A stretch of DNA of 52,073 nt from an uncultured Geobacteraceae bacterium (GTDB lineage Bacteria; Desulfobacterota; Desulfuromonadia; Geobacterales; Pseudopelobacteraceae): NCBI GenBank assembly GCA_903876875.1, contig CAIRBT010000069.1, positions 1-52,073 of the forward strand, read 5' to 3'. Shown here piece after piece: positions 1 to 8,020 of this stretch; the first letter of the stretch is position 1; each line of letters begins with the position of its first letter. The notes under the pieces are model-generated. The model did not search any database, was not told the DNA's origin, and worked only from the letters and a program-made list of their open reading frames with translations. The translations under genes and the position numbers were made by a program.

Positions 1-410
1 ACTAATTGATAGCCTGTGCGCCCGTCCTTCGTGGGCGGGTGAGGATTGAAACCATCACAATCAGTTATTTCACGCATGCGGTTTGTAGTGCGCCCGTCCT
101 TCGTGGGCGGGTGAGGATTGAAACAGCACTACAGGATGTGACCGCCGAATTTACCCTGTGCGCCCGTCCTTCGTGGGCGGGTGAGGATTGAAACACTATT
201 GTCCCGGGGAATGTATTAATACCGGTGTTGTGCGCCCGTCCTTCGTGGGCGGGTGAGGATTGAAACTACAATTAAATCAGCCATAAAACCCCCTGTAATT
301 GTGCGCCCGTCCTTCGTGGGCGGGTGAGGATTGAAACCATAGTGTCTTTATTGCCATGTGACACGGCATAATGGGTGCGCCCGTCCTTCGTGGGCGGGTG
401 AGGATTGAAC
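1..410 (+). CRISPR. CRISPR array, trailer end (6 repeats, 5 complete spacers)
   Basis: Six copies of a 37-nt repeat lie at 16-52, 88-124, 158-194, 230-266, 301-337 and 375-410. The repeat begins GTGCGCCCGTCC, contains a short CGCCC/GGGCG inverted repeat, and ends GAGGATTGAAAC. Spacers are 53-87 (35 nt), 125-157 (33), 195-229 (35), 267-300 (34) and 338-374 (37); bases 1-15 are the end of another spacer. Repeats 1-5 are identical. The sixth lacks one A in the terminal GAAAC, as expected of the leader-distal end. With the ATTGAAAC end on the right, the array is transcribed left to right and the leader and any cas genes lie upstream of base 1. The repeat resembles those of type I systems ending in ATTGAAAC, but the subtype cannot be set without cas genes. 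No spacer obviously matches other sequence in this window. Confidence 0.97.
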
Positions 411-456
411 CAACCATTGACAATCACCTTAGCGGCACTATATAGTCCAATAAAGA

Positions 457-538
457 GTGTGATGTAAGACTCAGTGGTAGAGCGGGTAGTCCCTCATAGA
501 AGAGAGCTGGCGCACGGTTCGATTCCGGCCTTCACACC
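457..538 (+). other. tRNA-like sequence, probably degenerate
   Basis: GTGTGA at 457-462 pairs with TCACAC at 532-537 like an acceptor stem. Between them are a D-arm-like segment (ACTCAGTGGTAGAGC, 469-483) and a T-loop-like segment (GGTTCGATTCCGG, 516-528). The middle does not make a clean five-pair anticodon stem with a seven-base loop, and the outer T-stem pairs are mismatched. It is therefore more likely a decayed tRNA, or a tRNA fragment carried on a mobile element, than a working tRNA. It lies about 45 bases past the last CRISPR repeat and is followed by a short T-rich run. Confidence 0.35.
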
Positions 539-698
539 CTTTTTACTTTGCTTTCAAGCGAAATGTAACACTTGCTATCAAATTTCCACGAATTAACAAT
601 CTCGCATGAATTTGATGCAATCTCTTCATGACACCTCTCACCTCGGGCAACACGGCATCAACAAAACCCATGAGCAATCAAATTTCCCAACCACCGGT
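539..698. other. Intergenic stretch with no recognisable gene
   Basis: AT-richer sequence between the tRNA-like element and the first palindromic repeat. I see no credible reading frame, promoter or hairpin in it. Confidence 0.4.
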
Positions 699-921
699 GT
701 AGGGGCACCCCCATGTGGGTGCCCGCCGTTGGTTTCGCCCCCATGAACCACCAACATCAAAATCGGGCGACCACATGGGGTCGCCCCTACACAATCAACA
801 ACAACGGCGATGATTCGGTCGCGGCCATGGGTGCCCCCATGTGGGTGCCCGTATTCAATTTCACCCCCGTATACCACCAACATCAAAACCGGGCGACCAC
901 ATGGGGTCGCCCCTACGGTGT
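699..921. repeat. Palindromic repeat element, copy A (two tandem units)
   Basis: Two roughly 90-bp units, 699-790 and about 826-915. Each carries two hairpins: GGGTGCCC-type arms around CCCATGTG, and GGGCGACC/GGTCGCCC arms around ACATGG. The first unit begins GTAGGGGC and ends GCCCCTAC, so its ends are inverted repeats. Bases 747-921 recur almost exactly at 2088-2262. The layout resembles paired REP/BIME-type elements or a small non-autonomous palindromic element. Short open frames across it on both strands are artefacts of the repeat. Confidence 0.85.
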
Positions 922-1720
922 TACACGGCATTAAATTCAAACACCTGAACTAACCATCGGCAGATCGTTGGGCACACGTTGCTTAGTCCAACACCTTCTT
1001 TATCAATCAGTCCGCCAAACATTCGGATATTATCGGACAGACGATTTACTTCCCGTTCTTTTCCTTCCTCATAAAATGGTTTTGCCTCTGGTCTATTCTC
1101 CTGCATCCAAAACGGATTACCAATATTATCGGCAAGCCATGTGGTAGCACTGTGGGGGAGATGATCAGCAACGGTTGCGCGAAAACGGGAATAGTCGAGG
1201 GGATTAAGAAAACGTTTGAGATTATCCAAGGTAGATGTTTCGTTGATACGATTGATATTTTCTTTGATCTCAGGAGTGATTGAAAACTTAGCCTTGACAT
1301 CTTTATTGATTGGAGTCACAATTAAATCACCCTTTAACGACCTCTCACCCTCGGACACGAGCCGAGCAGTTACGTTGTTAAAGGGTGTTGTTCTTTGTGG
1401 AGCCAAAGCAAATCTAGCGTCCCCCTCTCTATGGTTATCATTTACAATAGTGTTTTAAGCTTGACCAAATCTGCATCGCGGTATATTTTTAAACCGTCAG
1501 AGCGTCGTGCCTGTGACAGCCTAGGCAATTGGAGCCTAGAACGATCCAGGGTGGTGCTTTGGCTTTTTGCATAGTAGCGTAGTAAACCACTGCCTACCCA
1601 TCCCTTAATCACACCTCGTTCGCTATCCTTGTCGTATGCATTTATCAATAAATGCACTTTGTTTTCATTATCTGAAGGGTCAATAATCAGTAAAACTGGG
1701 TTGTTATCATTATACCCATA
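921..1720 (-). pseudogene. Unknown gene, frameshifted and truncated
   Basis: Two adjacent minus-strand frames look like one broken gene. The upstream part (about 1720-1442) reads through YGYNDNNPVLLIIDPSDN and then LLINAYDKDSERG to a stop at 1442-1444. The downstream part, in another frame (1406-921, extendable upstream to about 1450), reads NTIVNDNHREGDARFALAP and on to a stop at 921. A shift at the AAAA run near 1450 joins them smoothly. No ATG exists upstream; the only start candidates are weak GTG or TTG codons, and the frame is blocked by a stop near 1733, where the phage fragment begins on the other strand. The C-terminus (FEFNAV) is read from the edge of repeat copy A. I do not recognise the family. 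Composition is AT-richer than neighbouring housekeeping genes, in keeping with acquired DNA. Confidence 0.5.
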
Positions 1721-1729
1721 CGTATATCT

Positions 1730-2080
1730 TTGTCATGGAAAAGTGACATTGCCGGAATAACCATCAGGATAGACGTCGATAATCAGACCGTGAAGCGGCT
1801 GCTAATGGAATTTACGCAGCGGGCCATGGACGCCACCCCGGCCATGAAGATCGTTGGCAAAATTGCCCGCACCTCTATCCGGAAGAACTTCGAAGCGGAA
1901 GGGCGACCGCCCCCCTGGAAAGCCTTGCAGCGGGCTTTGAAACAGGGGGGCAGAACCTTGACCAAAAGTGCCCGGTTGATGAAATCAATCACCGCTGCGG
2001 CCCATTCGGATCATGTTGATGTCGGTACCAATGTTGTCTATGCTCGCATTCACGAGCGCCCGTCCTTCGTGGGCGGGTGA
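1730..2080 (+). pseudogene. Fragment of Mu-type phage virion morphogenesis (tail completion, gpG-like) gene
   Basis: The frame encodes ITIRIDVDNQTVKRLLMEF, then DATPAMKIVGKIARTSIRKNF, GRPPPWKAL, and near the end VGTNVVYARIHE. This is the order and spacing of the phage Mu gpG-like virion morphogenesis family: an N-terminal helix pair, an RP.W.PL-like segment, a TG.L..SI-like segment and VGTNVVYA.IHQFGG. Members are usually about 150-180 residues; this stops at about 116 because the codons after IHE are not phage sequence but an orphan CRISPR repeat (2054-2086). The only start is TTG at 1730, with no convincing ribosome site. No other phage gene is present, so it is a remnant, not part of an intact prophage. 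Confidence 0.75.
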
Positions 2081-2086
2081 GGATTG
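2054..2086 (+). CRISPR. Orphan CRISPR repeat fragment
   Basis: Thirty-three bases match positions 1-33 of the array repeat at 16-52 with a single mismatch (second base A, not T). The last four bases of the repeat (AAAC) are replaced by CACC, where palindromic repeat copy B begins. The fragment is in the same orientation as the array and sits 1.64 kb beyond its last repeat. It has no second repeat or spacer beside it; its left neighbour is the phage gpG-like fragment. Confidence 0.93.
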
Positions 2087-2087
2087 C

Positions 2088-2262
2088 ACCACCAACATCA
2101 AAACCGGGCGACCACATGGGGTCGCCCCTACACAATCAACAACAACGGCGATGATTCGGTCGCGGCCATGGGTGCCCCCATGTGGGTGCCCGTATTCAAT
2201 TTCACCCCCGTATACCATCAACGTCAAAACCGGGCGACCACAGGGGGTCGCCCCTACGGTGT
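2088..2262. repeat. Palindromic repeat element, copy B (175 bp)
   Basis: Nearly identical in sequence and equal in length to 747-921, in direct orientation. It holds one and a half of the hairpin units seen in copy A, with GGGCGACC/GGTCGCCC palindromes near 2107-2131 and 2232-2256. It starts one base after the orphan CRISPR repeat and ends four bases before the tex stop codon, so its hairpins may also end tex transcription. Few differences separate the copies, for example ACATGGGG against ACAGGGGG in the last hairpin. Confidence 0.88.
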
Positions 2263-2265
2263 ACA

Positions 2266-4440
2266 TCATTTCCCTGCCATGGCTTCCCTGATTGACAGGG
2301 CGATCCTCTTTCGCTGGGGGTCAGCCGATAACACCTTGACCTGCACCACCTGCCCCGCCTTGACCGCATCGTGGGGGTCCTTGACGTACCGGTTGGCCAG
2401 GTGACTGATGTGAACCAGCCCATCCTGATGAACTCCCACATCGACAAAGGCACCGAAGGCGGTGACATTGGTCACCACCCCCTGCAATATCATCCCCTCC
2501 TTCAAGTCACCGATCTCCCGAATATCATCCCGAAAGGTTGCCGCCTGGAACTGACTGCGGGGGTCACGCCCCGGTTTTTTCAGTTCGGCCACAATGTCGT
2601 GCAGGGTCGGCAGACCGACGCTGTCCGTCACGTACCGCTTCACCGGTATCCGGTCAATCAGGGGGACATCGGCCAGCAGTTGGGGCAAGGTAACACCCAG
2701 GTCGGCGGCAATGGTTTCCACAAGACCATACCGTTCGGGATGGACCGCACTGTTGTCCAGGGGTTGCTTGCCCCCCCGGATCCGCAGAAATCCGGCTGCC
2801 TGTTCAAACGCCTTGGCCCCGAAGCGGGGCACCTTGAGCAGGGCGGCCCGGTCAACAAAAGAGCCATGTTCGTCACGATAGCGGGTAATGGCCTTGGCAA
2901 GGGAGGGCCCCACACCGGATACGTAGGAGAGCAGTGCCCACGACGCGGTGTTGAGATCCACACCGACGAAATTGACGCAGGATTCCACCACTCCATCCAA
3001 TGACTTTTTCAGCATAGCCTGATTGACGTCATGCTGATACTGGCCGACACCGATACTCTTTGGATCGACCTTGACCAACTCACCCAGCGGATCCTGAAGC
3101 CGCCGGGCGATGGAGATGGCCCCGCGTACCGTCAGATCAAGTTCCGGAAATTCCTCACGGGCAATGTCGGACGCCGAATAGACACTGGCACCCGCCTCGC
3201 TGACCGAAATGACCGGCAGAGACTTTCCGGCCCCGGCCAGGGTTTCCTTGACAAACAGCTCCATCTCCCGCCCCGCCGTGCCGTTGCCAACGGCGACCAT
3301 CTCAATGCGGCCATTCTCCACCAGACGGAGCAGTTCCTGACGGGCCTGGGGAAGCCGCCCCTCGCCGATGTGGGGATAGATGGTCACATGCTCCCGAAAG
3401 CGGCCGTTTTCATCGACCGCCGCCAACTTGGAACCGGTGCGAAAACCGGGGTCAATGCCGAGCACCCGTTTCCCCCCGGCCGGTGGTGCCAGGAGCAGTT
3501 CCCGCAGATTGCGGGCAAAGACCTTGATGGCCGCTTCATCGGCCCGCTCTTTGCTTTCGAGGCGCAGTTCCACCTCAATGGAGGGGGCGATGAGCCGCTT
3601 GTAGGCATCCTCGGCTACCCGCTCCAGAAGCGGGGTAAAAACACTCTCCCCTCCGATCAGGCGGGCCTTTATACCGGCAAGAATCTGTTCCACCGGGGCG
3701 ACGACGGAGAGATAGAGTACCTCCTCCTTTTCACCCCGGCGCATGGCCAGCATCCGGTGTGACGGCACCGCCGCCAGCGGTTCCTGATAATCGTAATACA
3801 TCTCGAACTTGGTAACGGTATCCTTATGGTCTGCTGAGACACGGGAGGTCATGATCCCCTGTTCACCGGTCAAACGCCGCACCATTCCCCGAATATCGGC
3901 ATTATCGGACAGCCGTTCGGCCAGAATATGCCCGGCCCCCTCCAGTGCCGCACCGGCATCGGGAACACCCTGTTCCGGAGCAACGTAGGGAAGTGCCACC
4001 TCTTCGAGCGTTCCCTGGGTCACCTGCTGTGCGGCCATGATATCGGCCAGCGGCTCCAACCCCCGTTCACGGGCAATGGTCGCCTTGGTGCGCCGCTTTG
4101 GCTTGTACGGAAGATAGAGATCCTCCAGCACGGTTTTCAGCCGGGCCGCTTCAATGCTATCCCGCAACTCGGGGGTCAGCTTCCCCTGTTCATCAATGGA
4201 TTTCAGGACGGTTATCCGCCGCTCCTCCAGTTCGGAAAAGTAGGCGAACTGCTCCTCAATGGTGCGAATTTCCACCTCATCCAGCTCACCGGTCATTTCC
4301 TTCCGATAGCGGGCGATAAACGGCACCGTTGCCCCCTCCTGCAACAGCCCCACTGTCTGCTCAACTTGAGCCGGTTTGAAGGAGGTCGCCCCAATGATAC
4401 AGGCGATGAGGTTCCGGTAGGACGTTTCACGTAACTTCAT
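2266..4440 (-). CDS. tex: Transcription accessory protein Tex (S1 RNA-binding)
   Basis: 724 residues from the ATG at 4440, chosen because AAAGGAGC lies just upstream; an upstream in-frame ATG at 4488 has no such site. The protein starts MKLRETSYRNLIACI. It has the Tex N-terminal helical region (VPFIARYRKEMTGELDE, DLYLPYKPKRRTKATIAR), a YqgF-like fold (VLGIDPGFRTGSKLAAVD), helix-hairpin-helix segments (SYVSGVGPSLAKAI, VPRFGAKAFEQAAGFL) and a C-terminal S1 domain (LQGVVTNVTAFGAFVDVGVH). Length is normal for Tex. Family members bind nucleic acid and affect transcription in the cytoplasm; the exact role here is not evident. It is apparently monocistronic, with a promoter presumably in the repeat-rich gap 4441-4683. 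Confidence 0.97.
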   Translation of the reverse strand: MKLRETSYRNLIACIIGATSFKPAQVEQTVGLLQEGATVPFIARYRKEMTGELDEVEIRTIEEQFAYFSELEERRITVLKSIDEQGKLTPELRDSIEAARLKTVLEDLYLPYKPKRRTKATIARERGLEPLADIMAAQQVTQGTLEEVALPYVAPEQGVPDAGAALEGAGHILAERLSDNADIRGMVRRLTGEQGIMTSRVSADHKDTVTKFEMYYDYQEPLAAVPSHRMLAMRRGEKEEVLYLSVVAPVEQILAGIKARLIGGESVFTPLLERVAEDAYKRLIAPSIEVELRLESKERADEAAIKVFARNLRELLLAPPAGGKRVLGIDPGFRTGSKLAAVDENGRFREHVTIYPHIGEGRLPQARQELLRLVENGRIEMVAVGNGTAGREMELFVKETLAGAGKSLPVISVSEAGASVYSASDIAREEFPELDLTVRGAISIARRLQDPLGELVKVDPKSIGVGQYQHDVNQAMLKKSLDGVVESCVNFVGVDLNTASWALLSYVSGVGPSLAKAITRYRDEHGSFVDRAALLKVPRFGAKAFEQAAGFLRIRGGKQPLDNSAVHPERYGLVETIAADLGVTLPQLLADVPLIDRIPVKRYVTDSVGLPTLHDIVAELKKPGRDPRSQFQAATFRDDIREIGDLKEGMILQGVVTNVTAFGAFVDVGVHQDGLVHISHLANRYVKDPHDAVKAGQVVQVKVLSADPQRKRIALSIREAMAGK

Positions 4441-4473
4441 TGCTGCTCCTTTGTTCGTTGGTAAAGATTGTTG

Positions 4474-4519
4474 GTAACTATTCAGCACGGTCTTTACATG
4501 CCAGGTCTTAAAGGCAAAT
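4474..4519. repeat. 46-bp direct repeat, left copy (duplicate of the photolyase gene end)
   Basis: Matches 4664-4709 with one mismatch (T at 4506 against C at 4696). The right copy contains the last codons and stop of the photolyase gene (PLRPGM-stop), so the left copy is a duplicated piece of that gene end, lying upstream of tex. Confidence 0.93.
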
Positions 4520-4663
4520 CCCCCTCAGTCCCCCTTTTGCAAAGGGGAGGCTTCATCAAGTCCTGTCAAGGTTACCGGTAATGTCGGCATTTGTAGAGAC
4601 GCAAAATTTTGCGTCTCTACGATAATTATGTGATAACGCATGGAACGCCCTGATTATTTTGCT
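4520..4663. repeat. 144-bp insert of palindromic repeats between direct repeats
   Basis: Between the two 46-bp direct repeats lie a CCCCCTTTTG/CAAAGGGG hairpin (about 4532-4549) and a perfect 28-bp palindrome at 4593-4620 (arms GTAGAGACGCAAAA and TTTTGCGTCTCTAC). The second has a relative at 41067-41091 and the first has relatives at 21945-21965, 33843-33902 and about 47070-47100. No gene is present. Confidence 0.85.
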
Positions 4664-4709
4664 GTAACTATTCAGCACGGTCTTTACATGCCAGGCCTTA
4701 AAGGCAAAT
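4664..4709. repeat. 46-bp direct repeat, right copy (contains photolyase 3' end)
   Basis: Partner of 4474-4519. It overlaps the last codons of the photolyase gene, which ends at 4684, so this copy is probably the original. Confidence 0.93.
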
Positions 4710-6048
4710 AGCGCCGAATGTATTCGGCCACGTCAAATTTCCGTTTGCAGCCATTGTAATTCATGTAGCGCACCTTGCCGAACACCGGCCGTTCGCCCCA
4801 GGCCCGATCATGAACTCCCCCCATGCACCAGGCAATTCCGGCATAGCCGTTGGGATCCCGGCCGTCCAGCTGATAGCGGTCGTTGAGGTCAATGGCAATG
4901 GCCATGGCTTCCTCAACGGAGCGGCTCCATTCGAGGATTTTCTTGGCCCAGTACATCCGGAGATAGCCGTGCATGGTGCCCCCGGTGACCATCTGCCGCT
5001 GGGCAGCATTCCAGAGCGGGTCGTGGGTTTCTCCCCGGTCAAATGCCGCCGCGTCATAGAGATATTCGCGCCGGTCATGGCGGTGCTCCGCCACGTTTTT
5101 CACTCCCCAGGCGGGAAAGCCGGATGCCTTATCATAGGAATCATTATACTGACAAAAATTATCCGACAGTTCCCGGCGAATAATCAGTTCATCTAAAAAG
5201 GCCTCCACCGAGGGGGAAAAAAGCAGTTCCCGCCCGACCTCCAGTGCCACCCGCTGTGCCGAGAGCTGCCCGAAATGGAGCCAGGGGGAGAGACCGGACT
5301 GACCATCGACACAGGGATTGTTGCGCCGTTCGTCGTAACCGGCAAGGCGTTCGTCGAGAAAAGCGTCCAGTTTTTCCCGACCGGCCAGCTCCCCCGGCAA
5401 AAATCCGCTCACCTCACCAACCGTGCGATCCACCGTCACCCCTGCCAGTTCCCGCCCCAGATCAAAGGGGGGTACCGGTTCGGGCCAGGGAAACGTATGT
5501 ACCTTCATGGGGGGAAAATCATCGAGAAAATCGGCGAGCAGACGCCTGATTTTAGGACGAATCGTATGGGCACCGAACTCCTGTTTCACGGACGCTACCC
5601 GACAGGGCACGATATTATGGGCATCCACCTCCACACAGGCTACCGGCAGCCGGGCGGCAACCTGTTCCCGCCACCCCCGCTTGATGCGGAGCGGATCGAA
5701 ATCGGTCACCAGGAGCCCCACCGGTCGCTCCGCAACAAAACGGCACATCTCTTCGACCGGGTTTCCCCGCAGCATGATCAGCGGAATATTCAGCCGGGCC
5801 AGCTCAGCCGCCACCAGGGCCATCCCCCCCAGCATAAATCCGTAGTGACGGATCGTCGCTCCCAGAAAGGTGGGCACCAGGGTGAACGCCACCGCCAGGG
5901 GGACCCCCAACGCCACCGCTCGTTCCTGGGCATGGAGCAGGGCCCAGTTATCCTTCACCCGCTGGTCGCGACTCATCCAGTAGATCACCGGTGCCGTACG
6001 TTCCTGTTGATGGTTAAGCTGAAATAAGCGGGAGGGATGAACAGTCAT
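4684..6048 (-). CDS. phr: Class II deoxyribodipyrimidine photolyase
   Basis: 454 residues, within the usual range for class II CPD photolyases, which repair UV-induced cyclobutane dimers using FADH- and light. The N-terminal antenna domain starts with VIYWMSRDQRVKDNWALLHA, a typical class II opening, followed by the Rossmann-like segments LGGMALVAAEL and VGLLVTDFDPLRIKRGW. The C-terminal FAD/DNA-binding half carries ELIIRRELSDNFCQYN, DPLWNAAQRQMV.GGTMHGYLRMYWAKKILEW and NGYAGIAWCMGG.HDRAWGER, the class II signatures, including the conserved Trp/Arg/Asn of the dimer pocket. Start ATG 6048 has AAGGA about nine bases upstream. The gene follows the TraB-like gene by 20 bp on the same strand and may share its transcript. 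The 3' end is duplicated upstream of tex (4474-4519). Confidence 0.96.
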   Translation of the reverse strand: MTVHPSRLFQLNHQQERTAPVIYWMSRDQRVKDNWALLHAQERAVALGVPLAVAFTLVPTFLGATIRHYGFMLGGMALVAAELARLNIPLIMLRGNPVEEMCRFVAERPVGLLVTDFDPLRIKRGWREQVAARLPVACVEVDAHNIVPCRVASVKQEFGAHTIRPKIRRLLADFLDDFPPMKVHTFPWPEPVPPFDLGRELAGVTVDRTVGEVSGFLPGELAGREKLDAFLDERLAGYDERRNNPCVDGQSGLSPWLHFGQLSAQRVALEVGRELLFSPSVEAFLDELIIRRELSDNFCQYNDSYDKASGFPAWGVKNVAEHRHDRREYLYDAAAFDRGETHDPLWNAAQRQMVTGGTMHGYLRMYWAKKILEWSRSVEEAMAIAIDLNDRYQLDGRDPNGYAGIAWCMGGVHDRAWGERPVFGKVRYMNYNGCKRKFDVAEYIRRYLPLRPGM

Positions 6049-6068
6049 GGCGTGGTTCCTTTTGGTGG

Positions 6069-8018
6069 TTACCAGATATAGTCTCGGGCGATATCCCTTT
6101 TGTCCCGACCGGAGAGAATATGCATGATTCTCATCCGGGCGACCTTGTGGGGAGAGAGGGAGCCAAGGGGAATATAGATGATCTTCCGGTCCCGGCGGGC
6201 GGCATACTGTTTGAGAATAGAACGGGGTGGCCGGGCAGCGACGTAGACCACATGCTTTTCGACGGAGTAGTCGAGGGCCGCCAACAGGAGCAGTTCCCCC
6301 CTGCTTGTTGCCCCCCGGTAATCCGGGTCATTCCAGACATCCAGCATGCGCCGGGGGGGATAGGAGAGGAGAAAACCACCATATTCGCAGCGGCAGATCC
6401 CCGGTCCCACAATATTTTCCGCCGGTTCGGTGGCATAGAAGGCCATATCCGACTCCTGGTCATGCTCCCCCAACCAGGTCATGCGATACGGATAGTTATC
6501 CCCTTTTCCCCCGTCATCAAAAATCATCACCAGTGAGCCGACACCACCGTTAACCCGCTGCTGCTGCCGCACGTAGATAGCTCCTTCGTGCATATTGCGC
6601 ACCGTTTCGCGCATGTCGATGCCATCCAGCAGGGAGGAGCTGAATTTTTCGGTACGGCTCTGCTCTTCGGAAAGCTGCTGGCACCCCTTCCGTTTCAGGA
6701 AACGGCCATACTCCTCGACGGCGATATCCTCCGGCGGATAGGAGCAGAGGGATGGATCGTCGAATCCCTGCAGCCATTGACCGGGAGCGGCTTCCCGCTT
6801 CCGTTTGAGCAGCCCCAGCGGAGAAAGCCCCTTCTGTCGTTTCTGCCGTGGCCGAAAGCGGATACGCCTGCTCCCCCCCCAGAGCTCTTCCGGGGTAATG
6901 GTGATGGTCGGCAGGTCGCCGCTGTCACTCTGCCAGGGGTAACTGGTGGCAAGGCGGCAGAAGGCATAGGCAAAGTTATCATCCACGCACCCCCGGGCCG
7001 CCGCCAGCAACTGGAACAGGTCAGGGAGCAGCATCCCCCCCTGAATGGCATAATTACGGGCAAAACGGAAAAATGCCCGTTTCTGCCAGATCTGAATCGT
7101 GTCACCGGTTTCCTGCCGATAGTGCCGCGCCGCTTCGCCAAAGAGATGGTAGAGAAGCCGCTGCCGGTCAAGGAACAGACCGGCGGCACCCAGATGACGG
7201 GCGGTGCGGCGCAGAGCGTTCTCCATCATCTTCTCTTCAGACAGCTGTTCTTTGCCGCCGCTGATCAGTTCAAGAGCATGGAATCGTGTACGCAGACCGT
7301 TCCCCCGCTCCACCGGTTCCTCCGGCAGGGGGCCACGGCGCAGTTCATAGACCGAGGAGAGAAAGGGAAATTCGGCCAGAATCTCCCGGCAGGAGTCGGG
7401 GTGCAGGTGATAGAGCGATACGCCGTCACGGCGGGTCCGCACCAGCGGTGCCGCCTGGGGTTCACCGAAGAGCTGTGCGATCCGCTCCAGGTGGGACATG
7501 CCGCAGATAAAGAGGACTCGGTCGTGGTTGTTCGCCAGCTGCTGCAGCCGGTAGGCCATCCCCTGCTCCCGCCGCCGGTCCTCCTGACAGGGGGGCGTAC
7601 TGCGGGTGGCGGCCAGATACTCCCCGTAGTATGCCGCAAGCCCGATACGACTGATGCTGTAGGAGTCGGGAAGCCGCTCATGGTGACGGGGATAGGAATC
7701 CAGATCCACATCGACACAGTGAAGCGGTATACCAAGCTCCAAAGCCTGGCGTGCCCCCTCCACCAGCGGGTCAGCCGGTTCTATCAGCAGGTAGACACTC
7801 TCAGCTCCGACCTGGTAGCTGACCACGGAAATCCGGGGGAGACGCTGCACCCCGCGAAGAAACGGCTGTTCAAGGGTGGCGGGAAGTTCAATGGCGATGA
7901 CATCGGGGCGAACCCGTTCCACTGCCATCCGCACCAGCTCGGCGCACTCCATCCGGTAATGGAGCACCGGCACGGCGTGAACCGCTCCGAACTGTTTCAG
8001 AAAGAGACGTTTCGGCAT
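6069..8018 (-). CDS. TraB/PrgY-like domain protein with large unknown C-terminal region, MoxR partner
   Basis: 649 residues. The first roughly 220 resemble the TraB/PrgY/EreA-like fold: an early His-rich strand (FGAVHAVPVLHYRM), an acidic strand (RPDVIAIELP), a strand with clustered acids (LGIPLHCVDVDLD) and a late His motif (VLFICGMSHLERI) like the GxxH motif of that superfamily. Residues about 260-420 look helical (AARHYRQETGDTIQIWQKR); the last roughly 180 include KFSSSLLDGIDMRETVRN, GSLVMIFDDGGKGDNYPYRMTW, ESDMAFYAT and LLLAALDYSVEKHVVYVAARPPRSIL, which I cannot place. There is no signal peptide or membrane helix, so it is probably cytoplasmic. It starts two bases after the stop of the MoxR-like gene (TAA CC ATG), which implies translational coupling and joint function. 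The TraB assignment is from motif pattern only; the function is unknown. Confidence 0.7.
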   Translation of the reverse strand: MPKRLFLKQFGAVHAVPVLHYRMECAELVRMAVERVRPDVIAIELPATLEQPFLRGVQRLPRISVVSYQVGAESVYLLIEPADPLVEGARQALELGIPLHCVDVDLDSYPRHHERLPDSYSISRIGLAAYYGEYLAATRSTPPCQEDRRREQGMAYRLQQLANNHDRVLFICGMSHLERIAQLFGEPQAAPLVRTRRDGVSLYHLHPDSCREILAEFPFLSSVYELRRGPLPEEPVERGNGLRTRFHALELISGGKEQLSEEKMMENALRRTARHLGAAGLFLDRQRLLYHLFGEAARHYRQETGDTIQIWQKRAFFRFARNYAIQGGMLLPDLFQLLAAARGCVDDNFAYAFCRLATSYPWQSDSGDLPTITITPEELWGGSRRIRFRPRQKRQKGLSPLGLLKRKREAAPGQWLQGFDDPSLCSYPPEDIAVEEYGRFLKRKGCQQLSEEQSRTEKFSSSLLDGIDMRETVRNMHEGAIYVRQQQRVNGGVGSLVMIFDDGGKGDNYPYRMTWLGEHDQESDMAFYATEPAENIVGPGICRCEYGGFLLSYPPRRMLDVWNDPDYRGATSRGELLLLAALDYSVEKHVVYVAARPPRSILKQYAARRDRKIIYIPLGSLSPHKVARMRIMHILSGRDKRDIARDYIW

Positions 8019-8020
8019 GG

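Noticed and set aside
457-538. Calling the tRNA-like sequence a functional tRNA
   Set aside because: No clean anticodon stem and loop, and mismatched T-stem ends.
638-940. Open frames on both strands across the palindromic repeats (also around 1985-2404)
   Set aside because: They are read through hairpin repeats, occur in both copies A and B, and encode repetitive Gly/His/Pro-rich peptides without ribosome sites.
1730-2080. Intact prophage
   Set aside because: Only one truncated phage gene is present; no integrase, capsid, terminase or other tail genes.
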